Under the pieces are notes generated by a model. It was not told the origin of the DNA and made no database searches. It worked only from the letters and a program-made list of their open reading frames with translations. From Zea mays (lineage: Eukaryota; Streptophyta; Magnoliopsida; Poales; Poaceae), in assembly GCF_902167145.1 (NCBI RefSeq), contig NC_050096.1:81278683-81342682 (forward strand): a DNA stretch of 64,000 bases, given 5' to 3'. Of the stretch, positions 1-10,770 are shown piece by piece. Position 1 is the first letter of the stretch. The number at the start of each line of letters is the position of its first letter. The translations under genes and the position numbers were made by a program.

Positions 1-1227
1 AAAAGATCTTCATCAGTTTTGTCACAAGGAAGCTGCAAGGCAGTCCACACCCTATCTTTGCTCTTCCAACGTAGCCACAACCATCTTAGTCTAAGCCCCC
101 TCACAAAACGATCAAGGTCCAGAATTCCAAGACCTCCCTTGTCCTTAGGGAGGCAAGTTAAGGTCCAGTTGACGAGGCAGTGCCCCCCGCTGCAAACTTC
201 TGGATTGCTCCCTTTCCACAGGAAGTTTCTACGCATTCTATCAATTGTTTGCAGCAGCCATTTTTGAGGTGGAAAAACCGTTAAATGGTAGATTGGTTGT
301 GCGGATAGCACCGCTTTAACAAGAGTTTCTCTACCGGCCTTTGACAGCATTTTGCCTTTCCAGCCTGCCAACCTATTGTTGATTTTATCGATTAAAGGTT
401 GAAGGTCATTCCTTTTAACTTTCTTGAAATGAAGGGGTAACCCAAGGTACTTCCCGGGGAGGCTAGAGTATTTGCCCGGAAACACCTCCGATAGCGCAGG
501 CCATAATGCTGCGGGGTAACGAATTGGGTAAATTTCTGTTTTGTCATAGTTGATCTTTAGCCCAGAGCACCCCTCGAACGCGTTGAGAATCCCTTTGAGC
601 ACCTCCAAGTCTGATTTATCAGCTTTAATGAACACACCCGCGTCATCCGCGTATAGAGAGCATCGCAACTTAGCCCCTCTAGGTAAAACCTGTCCAAGCA
701 ATCCCTCGTCAGCGGCTTTCTCAATCATCCGGTGAAGTGGATCCATCGCTAAAATGAAAAGGAAGGGGGAAAGTGGGTCTCCTTGTCGCACCCCACGCAT
801 GTGCTTGATTGCGTTTGAACGTTGCCCATTGATAATTATTCTCGAGGAGGAAGATCCCAGAATGTCAGCCACCCAATTGCGCCCTTAACACATCCAGGAG
901 GTATGCCCAATTTAGGGTGTCAAAAGCTTTGGAGATATCGAGCTTGACGAAGAGAGCAGGATTACCATTTTTATGCAGGTTCATAATCACCCTTTGCACA
1001 TACAGAAAATTGTCATGGATTGACCGGTTCTGGATGAAGGCATTCTGAGCACTGGAGATAATATCGTTCATTCTTGGAGCCAACCTATTTGCCATGATTT
1101 TTGTTATAATTTTCATGAAGCTATTGATTAGGCTGATCGGCCTAAACCTCGCAATTCTATCCGCATTTTCCCCCTTTGGTATGAGGATGATGTTTGCTTC
1201 ATTGACCAGATGAAGGCTTTTGGATCT
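1..1227 (-). pseudogene. LINE reverse transcriptase and zf-RVT-like tail (partial, frameshifted)
   Basis: Downstream of the TAG at 1228 the same frame continues with RFRPISLINSFMKIITKI and FVKLDISKAFDTLNW, conserved reverse transcriptase blocks. The frame is lost near 880. In another frame the sequence goes on with GVRQGDPLSPFLF and the catalytic block YADDAGVF (around 640-660). Further on come PLHFKKVKRNDL and a Cys/Trp-rich FLWKGSNPEVCSGGHC segment that resembles the zf-RVT domain. The protein runs off the window. It is inactive because of the stop and the frameshift. Confidence 0.88.
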
Positions 1228-2636
1228 ATGCTAGAAAAAATCCTTTATTGCCATAGAAAGATCATATCTTATCAAATCGAAGCAGCTTTTATAGAACAGC
1301 CCAATGAACCCGTCCGGGCCGGGGGCCTTTTCGGAGTGAAGACCCATCACAACATCCTTAATTTCATTGTCCTCAATCGAGTTGTCCAGCTCAGATAACT
1401 CAAAGGGGGCATACCCCAGGTGGTCCCAGTGAACAGCACTGCTCCTCCTACCTGTCGTGCCTAGCATCTGATCGAAGTGAAGCTGTACCTCACTCAATTT
1501 GTCTTCCTGACTCGTTAACAAAGTGTCATCTTTAATTAACGATCTGATTAAATTTTTCCGCCTTCTATTATTGGCTGTTAGGTGAAAGAATTTAGTGTTA
1601 GCATCGCCCAGTCGCATCCAGGTGAGTCTAGAGTGTTGTCTTGCACTTGCCCTCTGAGCGGAGGTAATATCAAGAATCTTGCTTTTAAGAGTCCTCCTGA
1701 AATCAAATTCTTCAGAGGAAAGTTGTCTATTCTCTTGAGCTTTATCCAGTAGAGTAATGGTGATCTGAATGATGGCCATCTTCACTTTGAAGTTGCCAAC
1801 CGTATTGTGTCTCCAAGCCGAAAGAGCTTTGGCAGTGCGAGCCATCTTTACGTGCAGTCGAAGTATGGCATCATTTGAGGTTACTGTAGAGTTCCAAGCT
1901 TGATGGACCACCTCGTTGAACCCCTCAATCTTAGGCCAAAAAGATTCGAACCTAAACCCTTGGTAGAAAGTACCCGAAGAGTGGCTTTGCAATAAAAGCG
2001 GGCAGTGGTCTGAAGTCATGGTGCACATGGAATGAATGTCAGCCGAGGGGAACAGGTCATGCCACTCAGTTGTTGCGAAGAACCTATCAATCCTAGTCAT
2101 GGTAGGACTCATTTGTTCATTTGACCAGGTGAATGCTCTATCAGTTAGCTCAAGTTCAAGGAGATGCAGATCATCAATTGTGTTATTAAACTGCCTCATC
2201 ACTCTTCTGTTGATTGACCCTTTGTTTTTCTCTCTTGCTCTCCTGATCGTGTTGAAGTCACCTAGGAGAATCCATTCTGGTCTGACCATTGATTGGATGT
2301 ACCGGAGTTCAGAGAGGAATATCATTTTCTCATTTTCTAGTTGTGGCCCGTAAACCCCCGTGAGGTCCCACACATTGTCCTCCAGCCTAGAACTGATCCT
2401 CACCGATAGTGAATATGCTGCTGAACTTGGCAAGAGAGTCATGTTGAAAAAATCAGGATCAGCGGCAATAAGGATGCCACCTGAGACGCCCAAAGAAGGG
2501 AGGTGAAAAGATTGGTTGGCTAATTTGGCGCCTACTGTTTCCTTTAATACGACATTTGTCCAACTCGAAATCTTTGTCTCTTGAAGGCAAACAATGGAAG
2601 CATTGGTGGACAGAATCGTATGTCTCATATAAAGAT
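1..2636 (-). mobile_element. 5'-truncated LINE (L1-type non-LTR retrotransposon)
   Basis: Reading the minus strand gives an apurinic/apyrimidinic-type endonuclease followed by a reverse transcriptase and a zinc-binding tail, the order of the second ORF of plant L1 elements. The 5' end is cut just before the endonuclease motif VCLQETK, at a short ACGT-rich stretch near 2637-2650. No ORF1 (gag-like) precedes it. The 3' end and poly(A) tail lie beyond base 1, so no target-site duplication can be checked. Truncation at the 5' end is normal for target-primed reverse transcription. In-frame stops and a frameshift make it dead. Confidence 0.9.
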
Positions 2637-2640
2637 ACGT
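1231..2640 (-). pseudogene. LINE endonuclease domain and start of reverse transcriptase
   Basis: The translated minus strand shows the endonuclease landmarks in order: VCLQETK, the LLGDFNTI motif about a third of the way in, and TSDHCPLLL near the end of the domain. These would carry the metal-binding and catalytic Glu, Asp/Asn and Asp/His residues that nick target DNA. A linker follows, then the motif EKAPGPDGF that opens plant LINE reverse transcriptases. An in-frame TAG at about 1228-1230 interrupts the protein. The first residues are host-derived read-through and not the true start, because the normal N-terminus is missing through 5' truncation. Confidence 0.88.
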
Positions 2641-3035
2641 ACGTACGTACAAAAGATATAGCGATTAGGATTCGACGCGAGGATTACGTACTAATTTCCT
2701 TGCGCAAATAAGGCCTCAGAAAATATCAATTTGGTCGAGGGTTATCGGTGTATAGCTTTCAACTGGGATTCAGAATGAGCTCTGCCAAAAGCAATTTTAG
2801 AGGTAAATGATATGATTTTATGAAGTGCTTCTCTAAAATAAATTAGGAGCACAAAGCTTATTAGAAAAAATAGCTTGTCCTCGATCGCACAGAACCCGCC
2901 TTTTAGACATGTAATCACTCGTCACTGCACACGAAGAGTTAGCATGCACGACGAGCTCTATATATAACCAAGAGATCTCGTTAATCTGATAGGATTTCTC
3001 CGCACAAAACACTTCCAACTTCTAGCAATCTTTTG
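2637..3035. other. Intergenic, nothing recognised
   Basis: Between the LINE truncation point and the first hAT-like element I see a short ACGT-rich microsatellite (about 2637-2651) and AT-leaning unique sequence. No credible coding region is visible. Confidence 0.5.
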
Positions 3036-3043
3036 GACATAGT

Positions 3044-3844
3044 TAGGGCTGGACGAAATACTCGTGGCTTGATAACTCGTTCGGTTCGGCTCGTTAGTAG
3101 CTCGGCTCGACTCGGCTCGTTTTAATTTTATAGCGAGCCAAGCTAGCATTCTAGCTTGGTTCTCTAATGAGCCAGCTCGGGTTAGCTCGTGAGCTAGCTC
3201 GCGAGCCAAACAATCTAAGCCACAACACAAGTTTTTCTAGTCGTTGGTGTCGTCTCATCTCGCATAGTCTTGTTTTCTCGTAGTTATGATCAATGATGTG
3301 GACATGTGTGGATGTGCCATGTGCTTAAATATTTGCATTATTGCATGGCTACATACCTATATTGCATATTTAATATTTGATTATTGGTTATGGTTTTGTG
3401 AACTTTGTTTCTAGCAGCATATGATGCTAGTGTTGTGCAATGAAATATCAAATGTTTGTGGAATGGATAATGAATTGCTTTATAATGATGCTTATTGTTA
3501 TCTTATTATAATAAGGGTTTATGAATCTGTAAGTTAATACATATTTGGTTATTTAATTTAATATTAAAAGTTAGAAGCGCTAGGACGATGATATGATAAT
3601 AATACTATAAATGTTTTATGTTTCTAGTGTTAAACACTTAAATTATGATTTTTGGTTATATATATTTATATACAAAGATCTTTGTATTTGGTTGTGTGGC
3701 TCGCGAGCCTAATGAGCTGGCTCGAGCTTCCTAACGAGCCAAGCTGAGCCAACTGTTTAGCTCGTTAACCTAACGAGCCGAGCCGAGCTGGCTCGTTACA
3801 ATAACGAGTCATAACGAGTCGAGTTGGCTCGATATCCATCCCTA
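3044..3844. mobile_element. Non-autonomous hAT-like DNA element with 8-bp TSD GACATAGT
   Basis: The ends are inverted repeats: TAGGGCTGGACGA on the left, and TAGGGATGGATAT when the right end is reverse-complemented. Exact copies of GACATAGT flank the element at 3036-3043 and 3845-3852. An 8-bp duplication with TAGGG-type ends is characteristic of hAT elements. Both subterminal regions are packed with GAGCC/GGCTCG motifs in both orientations, probably transposase-binding arrays. The AT-rich centre has no transposase, so the element depended on a partner. Confidence 0.85.
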
Positions 3845-3852
3845 GACATAGT

Positions 3853-4510
3853 AATATTTTACTCTCTCTCCTTCCTGAAATAAACTGAAAAATAAGATAG
3901 AGGTAAAAAGGACGAGCTTTTTCTCCGTTCTCCGTCAAACACTATTCAAAAAGGCTACATTAAACGTCTCCTTAAACATAGTTTTTTATTATAAAAATTA
4001 TATATGAGTTTGATAGACATAAGTTTATTTTATTTTTACAGGAACATACAGAAAAATCAATAAAAAATGTAATCCAAGTGGTGCAAATACTAGACATAGG
4101 TAGCCTCGTGCTTGAAAAAAAGAAAACAGTGGAGAGCTTGTGGTCTACATTGTGGATTAGATTCGGCGAGACGGATGATGAGATGAGATGATTCAACGCA
4201 ATAATCGCTGTTAGAGTGGAAGCGCGGCACGACTTCCGTCCCTAACCTTCCACGTACGTACGTACGTACTTACCATCGTGGCTATCTCTCTTCGAAAGCA
4301 TATCCGAATCATGCACCTTACAGGGTACACGTCAGGCAAGCAAAAATAGACTGCATCGTCCCCACCCGGAGATTTTATTTGTTTATGGCTAGTTTGAAAT
4401 CTCCATTTTTTCAAAAAAAAAAACTAATTTCACTTGGCAAAATAAAAATCTCGTGAGAAAATGGGATTCCTAAACTAGTCACTAGAGTCTAGTTGGAAAC
4501 CCTGTTTTTC
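3853..4510. other. Intergenic, AT-rich
   Basis: No gene was recognised. A (GTAC)n microsatellite lies at about 4251-4268. The remainder is AT-rich with homopolymer runs, for example at 4411-4422. Confidence 0.5.
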
Positions 4511-4513
4511 TAA

Positions 4514-5478
4514 CAGGGTGTTTGGATCCGTTCATTTAAGAAGAATTTGAATTTATTTAATAAAGTAATCTATTTACATACCTTGTAATTTGACATTGCA
4601 ACACTTTCCAGAGTTACTCTGTAATTTATAGAACGTTCTTCGACTAACTACTCTGTTGTGGACCTTCGTCTTCCGAAAGTCCTAAAAAACGTGATTTAAC
4701 AATATCTTTCAAGTGTGACATATGAATAGGTACCTTCGGACTCGGGTTAAAAGCATGTACGATGTGAAAAGCATCATCGTGACGAAGGTTGGACTCGCTC
4801 CGAAGCTACGCGCAAGGGAGCTTCGGCTAAATAGCGAAAATAAGGAATCGACTTAAAGGGGAAAAGACCATCTAGTGCTCATAGTTTCGTCTACAAATCG
4901 ATAGTAAATATAAAGGGCATGAATGTAACTTCTCACAGACTGCGTCTTGTGCCTATAAATAGATGAACAGTTCCCCTGTACTGTCCATATATGCTGACTT
5001 GTACTCGTTCGTGTGTCACACTTGGACTTTTGCTTTCTGTCAAACCGAAGGTATAAATGTAATTCAATATTATTTCTGTTTATCCATGATAATAAGGAAT
5101 ATATTAACAATGTCGTATAATTATTCATGTTGTCCTTTATATTGTATATGCTTCTTCTTTCATTAATATGCGCTATGATGATGAAGGTATGTCCTTCATC
5201 ACCTTCGTCTGAAGATCATTATGTCCTATGAGAAATAATGCTTCGAAAGACGAAGGATATTAACTCTTAATATTTTATGTTGTCTTGTTCTTAATTCATA
5301 GCACTTAAGAACAAGTCCCCAACATACTCTATAGTAAAAATATAGCACATAAAAATATTTGACATCTTGCTAATAATAATACACATATATATTGTATAAA
5401 ACCGAATTAGCTTATTTGGTATATGCCTAAATTACTATTATTAGAATGGAATTCGATTCTAATGATCCAAACGAAGTG
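4514..5478. mobile_element. Harbinger/Tourist-like MITE, split by a solo LTR
   Basis: The left end CAGGGTGTTTGGATCC and the reverse-complemented right end CACTTCGTTTGGATC are imperfect inverted repeats. TAA sits outside each end (4511-4513 and 5479-5481), the 3-bp TSD expected for PIF/Harbinger elements. Removing the LTR at 4654-5324 and its TSD leaves a unit of roughly 290 bp with no coding capacity. The ends are diverged, so the exact borders are uncertain. Confidence 0.5.
4654..5324. repeat. Solo LTR (671 bp) with 5-bp TSD TACTC
   Basis: The unit begins TGTTGTGGACC and ends GTCCCCAACA, giving TG...CA ends with short inverted termini. TACTC flanks it at 4649-4653 and 5325-5329. No internal domain is present, so it is best read as the product of LTR-LTR recombination. 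The recurrent CTTCG/CGAAG words resemble Gypsy LTRs of maize, but I cannot assign a family from the LTR alone. Confidence 0.85.
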
Positions 5479-5705
5479 TAAGTGGTTTCTATTTTTACGA
5501 GCAAAATTAGTTCATTTTGTTTGAGAAAATATGAACCTTTGATAAAATAGAGTTTCTAAACTAGCACTTAGCTTCAGATAAAACTGGACAATACTCGCCC
5601 AGAAATAACTAAACATAGTTGATTTTAAAAAGTTTAATTTAATATATAGAACATCCTAATTTATTAATTATGGAAAATACTTATTACATATTTCTACGAG
5701 TATTA

Positions 5706-6783
5706 GGGCTCGTTTGGAAAATACGGTATTAGGTGACCATGCTCATTTAGCACCGGCGGGGTAAACCTGCAAATAATTTTCCCCATCTCTGTGTTGTCCG
5801 GTGGGTTTTGGGTGCTCTGTGGCTAGAGATGGCAATGGGTACCCGCAACCCGAAAACCGATGGGTTTTTACCCCATTAGGGTACGGGTTTGGTCAATTTT
5901 CATACCCATGGGTTTGTTAATGGGCATAAATCTATACCCGACGGGCTTATGGGTACGGGTTTGTTCCTATAGTACCCAAACCCGTGAACCCGTGGGTTTT
6001 TTAAACCCGGCCAAACCTAGTGCATATTGTCATTTTATTTTATAAACGAACAACAAACTTGTTATTCCTTATTTACTTCATAATTTTTATCAATTGCTAA
6101 ATGTATCAGTAGTCGGTGAGAGTGTTGCTTGCTTGCTATTATAGTTTTTACTAGCGTTATATATGTGGTGGATGGATAACTTAGTGCAAGGTCACTTAAT
6201 TATACAACTCATTATTTGTATTTCATTCTCTACTAATAATTTTTATACCAAATCATGAACTCGTTGATCGTTATATAGATTTTGGATCATAATATCATTA
6301 ATCATTACGATAATTATTGATTATGAGAAGAACACGTATATTGGTGATGAAACCCGCGGGTAACCCATGGGTACCCGCTAACCAGATGGGTACGGGTTTG
6401 GGCAAAATCTCAAACCCGTCATGGGTACGGGTTTTTTAATGGGCATAGATATTTTTCACGGGTACGGGTTTGGGACGGCAAAACCCAGCGGGTTTGTACC
6501 CGTTGCCATCTCTATCTGTGGCTATTTGGAAACTGTTTGGCTTGTGCACCAATGGAAACTGTTTGGTGAGGACGAGAAAGAGATAGGCGTGGGGCTGTGG
6601 GGGGCACACAAAACCGATGGTCTAATGAGTGGAGCCCTATCCCTGTCCAAACCGGTGGTGCGCGGGGTAAGGAAACCTACATGCAGCGCTTCCAAACGCG
6701 TAGACAGCGAGGGCATGTTTTTTTTGTCCGTGGCCCGCCCGTCCCGCCGAAACCGGCCGGTGTTGGTGTTCCCAAACGAAGCC
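5706..6783. mobile_element. Harbinger/Tourist-like MITE, split by a hAT-like element
   Basis: The left end GGGCTCGTTTGG matches the reverse-complemented right end GGCTTCGTTTGG, and TTA flanks both sides (5703-5705 and 6784-6786). TTA target duplication and GTTTGG ends are typical of Tourist-like MITEs. Excluding the nested hAT-like insertion leaves about 380 bp without coding capacity. Confidence 0.6.
5824..6514. mobile_element. Non-autonomous hAT-like DNA element with 8-bp TSD TCTGTGGC
   Basis: The termini read TAGAGATGGCAATGGGTAC on the left and TAGAGATGGCAACGGGTAC on the reverse-complemented right. Exact TCTGTGGC copies flank it (5816-5823 and 6515-6522). The subterminal zones repeat GGGTACGGGTTTGG and its complement many times. 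The middle is AT-rich and non-coding. It sits inside the Tourist-like MITE and so is the younger of the two. Confidence 0.92.
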
Positions 6784-6786
6784 TTA

Positions 6787-7317
6787 GTATATTTTGTGCA
6801 TATTTCATTAAATTCTAAAAGTTTAACTATTTAAAAAACTATATTATTTGTAATGACAACCAGAGACGAACAACACATCGTAGAGACAGAGAGTGACCTG
6901 ATGCATTGGGCCGATTAACCCTTGGAGATGAAGAGGCAAACCTATCACGTCTCCATCCTCTCCGCTTGTGCCTCGTATGACCGCAGAGACAATTACAATC
7001 ATATTAAGGGACCATAAATTCAGAGTATTCTTAATTGCAACTTTAGGTTACATATAGCTCTAATGTCTCTCAAAATAAATAACTCACTCGAATATTTATT
7101 GAAGCAAAATATGTGAGGACAATGTTTAGATCCACATTTTTCAATATACCCTTGTCCATATAACATGTAGCTATACAATTTAATCTTTCATGCCACATAG
7201 TTGATTTTAATAGTTTTTCAATAAGTTCATCTTTGATAAACTTCTTTTAGCTGAGGCAGTGGACATTGACGACTCGTCATGAATTATGGTCGCCCTGTTA
7301 TTCCCATATGTGGAGAA
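6787..7317. other. Intergenic, nothing recognised
   Basis: AT-rich sequence between the MITE and the 3' end of the Helitron. No coding or structured element was recognised. Confidence 0.5.
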
Positions 7318-7346
7318 CTAGTTGGGTGCCCGTGCGTTGCTACGGA
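7318..7346 (-). other. Helitron 3' terminal hairpin and CTAG
   Basis: The minus strand reads CCGTAGCAACGCACGG, whose arms can pair imperfectly (CCGT...GC / GC-ACGG), followed by GCACCCAA and CTAG at the border. This is the usual termination signal of rolling-circle Helitron transposition. The partner at 61876-61904 has the same layout. Confidence 0.75.
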
Positions 7347-7573
7347 ATCTTGAACATATCAGTTCTATTGTCATAAACAAGTGATGGATGTCCTCATCGT
7401 TAGCCATTTGCTACAGATTCTAGAGCAAAAAACAAGAAGAGGAGACAAAAGGTAAAATCAGTAACAAAATATTTATCTCAAAAGGAAACAACATAATGCT
7501 TGGTATTAACCAGATCGACGTAGCTAGAGAGGTGGGAGCGGATCGGCGGTGTGCCAAACAATAGTATACCTTC

Positions 7574-8643
7574 TCAAAATCTTGGCCACGTACAGCCTTA
7601 TTTTTCTGCTTGCTTATCTGCCGCAGCTCTTTGTCCAGCTCTTTGGCTTCATCAGGGAGCTGTAACACTAATGCTCAAAATCAGCAGGAACAATGCAGCA
7701 AATGTTTGTAGTCTGAAAAATCATCGCTTAATACCTGCGCATGCCTCAGCCTAACACGAGATCCAGCTTCATCAATCAAGTCAATGGCTTTGTCAGGCAG
7801 AAAACGATCGCTGAAAGAAATAAAAGCAATATAAATTCCCATTTATATCACAACCAAATGATTGGCCTGCTTGATAAAAAAACAAATGACATTTCTTTAG
7901 AAAGTAACAAAGGATACACTATTTTCTAATAAAACTAAACTACCCACCATCCATCCCTCTTTGTTCAGATATAATCAATTAATCATAATATTTGAGTGGC
8001 TCAAAAAATGTACATTGATACTGAAGGTGGCAAATATAAGTTGCTCAAAATCCAAACTGATAATTCAAATTAGCATTTTGGTAACATATTATCAATAAAA
8101 ATGTATAACAAAACCATTGCCAAGTTCATGTGACTTCTTAAAAAGGTAAAATTTAAGTAGATATATAACATACTACTTAAAAACTTGGTGATTTGCAAAC
8201 CTGATATACTGATAAGACAGTTGTGCAGCAGCAATTAAAGCATCATCTGTGTATCTCAGTTTGTGATGAAGTTCATATCTCTCATGAAGTCCTCTTAAGA
8301 TCTGTATTGTTTCATCCACAGTAGGCTCTGGAACCTTAACTGGTTGAAACCTTCTTTCCAAGGCAGGATCTTTCTCTATATGCTTCCTATACCCATCCAG
8401 TGTTGTGGCACCAGTGCACTACACAGATAAAATCACCAGCAATGTGGTTATTTTGGGAAAATTACAAAACGCTGGCTTCAAAATATTAGCAGCATCAATT
8501 GCACCTTCTGCTGCACCTGCTCCAATCAGTGTGTGCACTTAATCAATAAAGAGAATAATGTCTTCATTTTGCTTAATTTCCTCCATAAGTTTCTTTAGTC
8601 TCACTTCAAACTCTCCACGGTATTTAGTTCCAGCAACAAGGAG
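7574..8643 (-). pseudogene. clpC: ClpC-type Clp protease ATPase fragment (captured exons with introns)
   Basis: Minus-strand exons match plastid ClpC (Hsp100 unfoldase that feeds the stromal ClpP protease). In order: [19 protein letters not shown] and IILFID (8643-8475), [20 protein letters not shown] through [18 protein letters not shown] (about 8425-8190), [16 protein letters not shown] (about 7815-7745), and [14 protein letters not shown] to GQDFEK (about 7665-7574). This covers the later part of the first AAA+ module up to the UVR-type linker. Both the start and end of the gene are missing, and intron sequence lies between the pieces. The Walker B glutamate after IILFID is replaced by TAA (about 8539-8541), so no active ATPase can be made. 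It was carried in by the Helitron. Confidence 0.9.
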
Positions 8644-10019
8644 CCCCGTCCACGTGACCTGCTCTGCCGCCGATCCGACTGGGGAAACGCTCCAAAAAGC
8701 AAGGAACCCCATTCCGCTAGTGCACTGTGCTTTTCAGTTACAGACTTACAGCTGGTTTAGGGTCTGAGCGCATGGTTTAGTTAGGCCAGCTAATAATGCA
8801 GGAAATCACCAGATAATACAAACGGTTGTGGTTCCGTGGGATACTTGTTCTTCAGCACAACCACCAAGCATATCTTTTCAATGGATAACCAAAGTCACGA
8901 CCGACCTGAAAACGGGCACACACCACACCTTTCTTTCTTCCTTTGCTCACTGCAGTGGGTTGCTTGTTTCAGAAGCAGGTAACAGTAACCACCCACAAAA
9001 CAAAACAATAGCGACTGGGGGTCACAGAGGCAGACAACACATCCTGCCTTCGCACCAGCTAGTTCTCGGAGGATCACTTGGGATGGGAGAGCATTAGGCC
9101 AGCGTGTTTGTCGGGGATCCTCCGATCATACATTAGCCTAAGCACTAATTAGTGCCCAGGCGAGAGATCGCTGTTAGAGAGTTGGGAGGCAGTGACAGGC
9201 CATTTCTCCATGTTGCTTATGGAGGAAAAAGAGCAGAGCAGAGCAGGTCTGGTCTGGCCAGCAGACGGAGGAGGGGACTGGGGGATTGGCGTTCGAGAAT
9301 GAGATCCAGCGAGTTGCTTCGCTTCTTGTTCTCAGCTCAAGTCCACCCGTGTTACGGACATCTCTTGTGCCCGTTTTCAGGTCGAATTTCGATCGAACAA
9401 CTGCGGAAAGAACACCATGAAGAGACAAGAGCTGGGATGGTGGGAGGGAGGGAGAAGAGGGGAGGGGAAGGGATCGGACCAGGTTCGAGGAGGACACCGA
9501 CGACGAGGAAGGTGCAGCGTGGCGGCGTGGAACTCATTGGTGCGGCCACCGGCTGACGGGCGAGACGGCGCCGCATCGCCTCCTCCGTTTCTAGGCCAAA
9601 AAGAGCGCGTCGGAGGCCCTAATGTTGAGCGCGACGGCGATGACGTCCTCCAGCATCCTCGCGGGCGTCGTCGTGTGCGGGTCCCCCTGCGCGCTCGCCT
9701 ATAGCTCCCCCTGCACGCTCGCTTACAGAAGCCCCCTTGTGGCGGCCGAGGAAGGTCGTCCGTGGCGGCGGCAGGGGATGGATGACGATGGGCGGGAGGA
9801 CATCTGCAGAGCAAGTTTGTAGATGTGGGGCGGGCGGACGCGGGAATCACGGCTGGCATCGCGCGGCGCGACGGGGAGGGGGGAGAACGCCGGCAATCCT
9901 GGGGGAGGCAGGCCAAATCGGTGGGTGCGAGAACGCCGACAATATCGGGCTTGCGAGTTGCGGGGAGAGGGGCGTCGGGCGGAGCCATGGTGTCGTCCGT
10001 GGTCGCACCAATTAATAAC
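8644..10019. other. Helitron cargo of unknown origin, GC-rich towards 10 kb
   Basis: Upstream of the ClpC piece (in Helitron orientation) lies mixed-composition sequence. From about 9400 it becomes strongly GC-rich and resembles the 5' region or first exon of a grass gene. Long open frames exist on both strands here, but they are rich in Arg/Pro/Ser and match no family I recognise. I infer compositional open frames or unidentified captured sequence. Confidence 0.4.
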
Positions 10020-10215
10020 AGACGACCTTCCACGCGCCATTGAAGGAAGGCCTCGGGCGGGATGCGGCGTTGATTAGTGGCCGCGGGCGGGATGATTGGT
10101 GCGCTATTGAAGGAAGGCCGCGGGCGGGGTGATTGGTGCGCCATTAAAGGAAGGTCGCGGGTGGGGTGCGCCATTGAAGGAAGGCTGCGGGCGGGATGCC
10201 GCCGCGGCCGGGTGC
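10020..10215. repeat. Short tandem repeat near the Helitron 5' end
   Basis: About four to five imperfect copies of a unit built on GCGCCATTGAAGGAAGG followed by CGCGGGCGGG, with spacing of roughly 30-60 bp. It lies about 70-260 bp inside the Helitron 5' end. Confidence 0.7.
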
Positions 10216-10282
10216 GCCATCGCTGTGGCAGAACGTGCACCACTGTGCACGCCTACAGTAGATACTTAAGTAGTAGTAGAGA

Positions 10283-10429
10283 TTAGAAAAAAGAAATAGG
10301 CCTCCAGTCCCCGGTGCTTAGGCCTTACTTATATTTAAAAAACCAATTTAATGCAAATGCCTAGGGCCATCCCTTGCACGAGGCAAGAGGACCGACCGCA
10401 CATGGCCTCTAAATTTTGGGGGCCCAAAT
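10283..10429. other. Short unassigned flank
   Basis: Unique sequence between the Helitron 5' border and a transposase-like relic. Nothing was recognised. Confidence 0.4.
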
Positions 10430-10770
10430 TTTTAGGCACAATTTTTTGGCTATAAAGTTTGGATAATTATTTTACCCATTATTGATCAAGCTGTTTCCTT
10501 ATTGACTACAAGGTTTAAACAACGATACAAGAAAATGTTTAGATTTTTTATTTATTACACATAATTTGTGTTCTTTAGATGACAAGAGTTTTATGTTTAC
10601 TTGTACTCAACTTAAGATGGTTCTAGAGAATGACCAACATTCTGATGTGGATGGCAAAAGCTTGTATATAGAGTTTCTTCAAGAGTACGAGGAGAAGAAA
10701 AATCAGAGCCAAAGCCCAGAGCTGCCGATATGGAGACAGAGACAGATAGTACTAATTGCGTAGGAGTACA
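10430..10770 (+). pseudogene. Possible hAT-type transposase relic
   Basis: A short open stretch (10566-10763) reads LKMVLENDQHSDVDGKSLY, then FLQEYEEKK. This resembles a segment of plant TTF-type zinc-finger/hAT-dimerisation transposases (HSDVDGxxLY...L). It is preceded by sequence rich in GGGGGCCC and AATTT that I associate only loosely with such elements. No ends or TSD were found. The identification is weak. Confidence 0.3.

Larger units (their letters stand above)
7318..10282 (-). mobile_element. Non-autonomous Helitron carrying a ClpC gene fragment
   Basis: On the minus strand the element begins TCTCTACTACTACTTAAG (10282 downward) and ends with a hairpin-forming CCGTAGCAACGCACGG, a short spacer and CTAG (7318-7321). 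It lies between A and T of the host, as expected for Helitrons: 5' TC, 3' hairpin plus CTAG, insertion in AT, no TSD. No Rep/helicase is encoded. It contains a multi-exon ClpC fragment in the Helitron's own orientation, a GC-rich stretch of unknown origin and a tandem repeat close to the 5' end. Its termini match those of the Helitron at 51700-61904, so one autonomous source may have mobilised both. Confidence 0.85.

Noticed and set aside
9377..10243. 288-residue open frame on the minus strand
   Set aside because: Arg/Pro/Ser-rich, in a very GC-rich stretch where all frames tend to stay open; crosses the tandem repeat; no recognisable domain.
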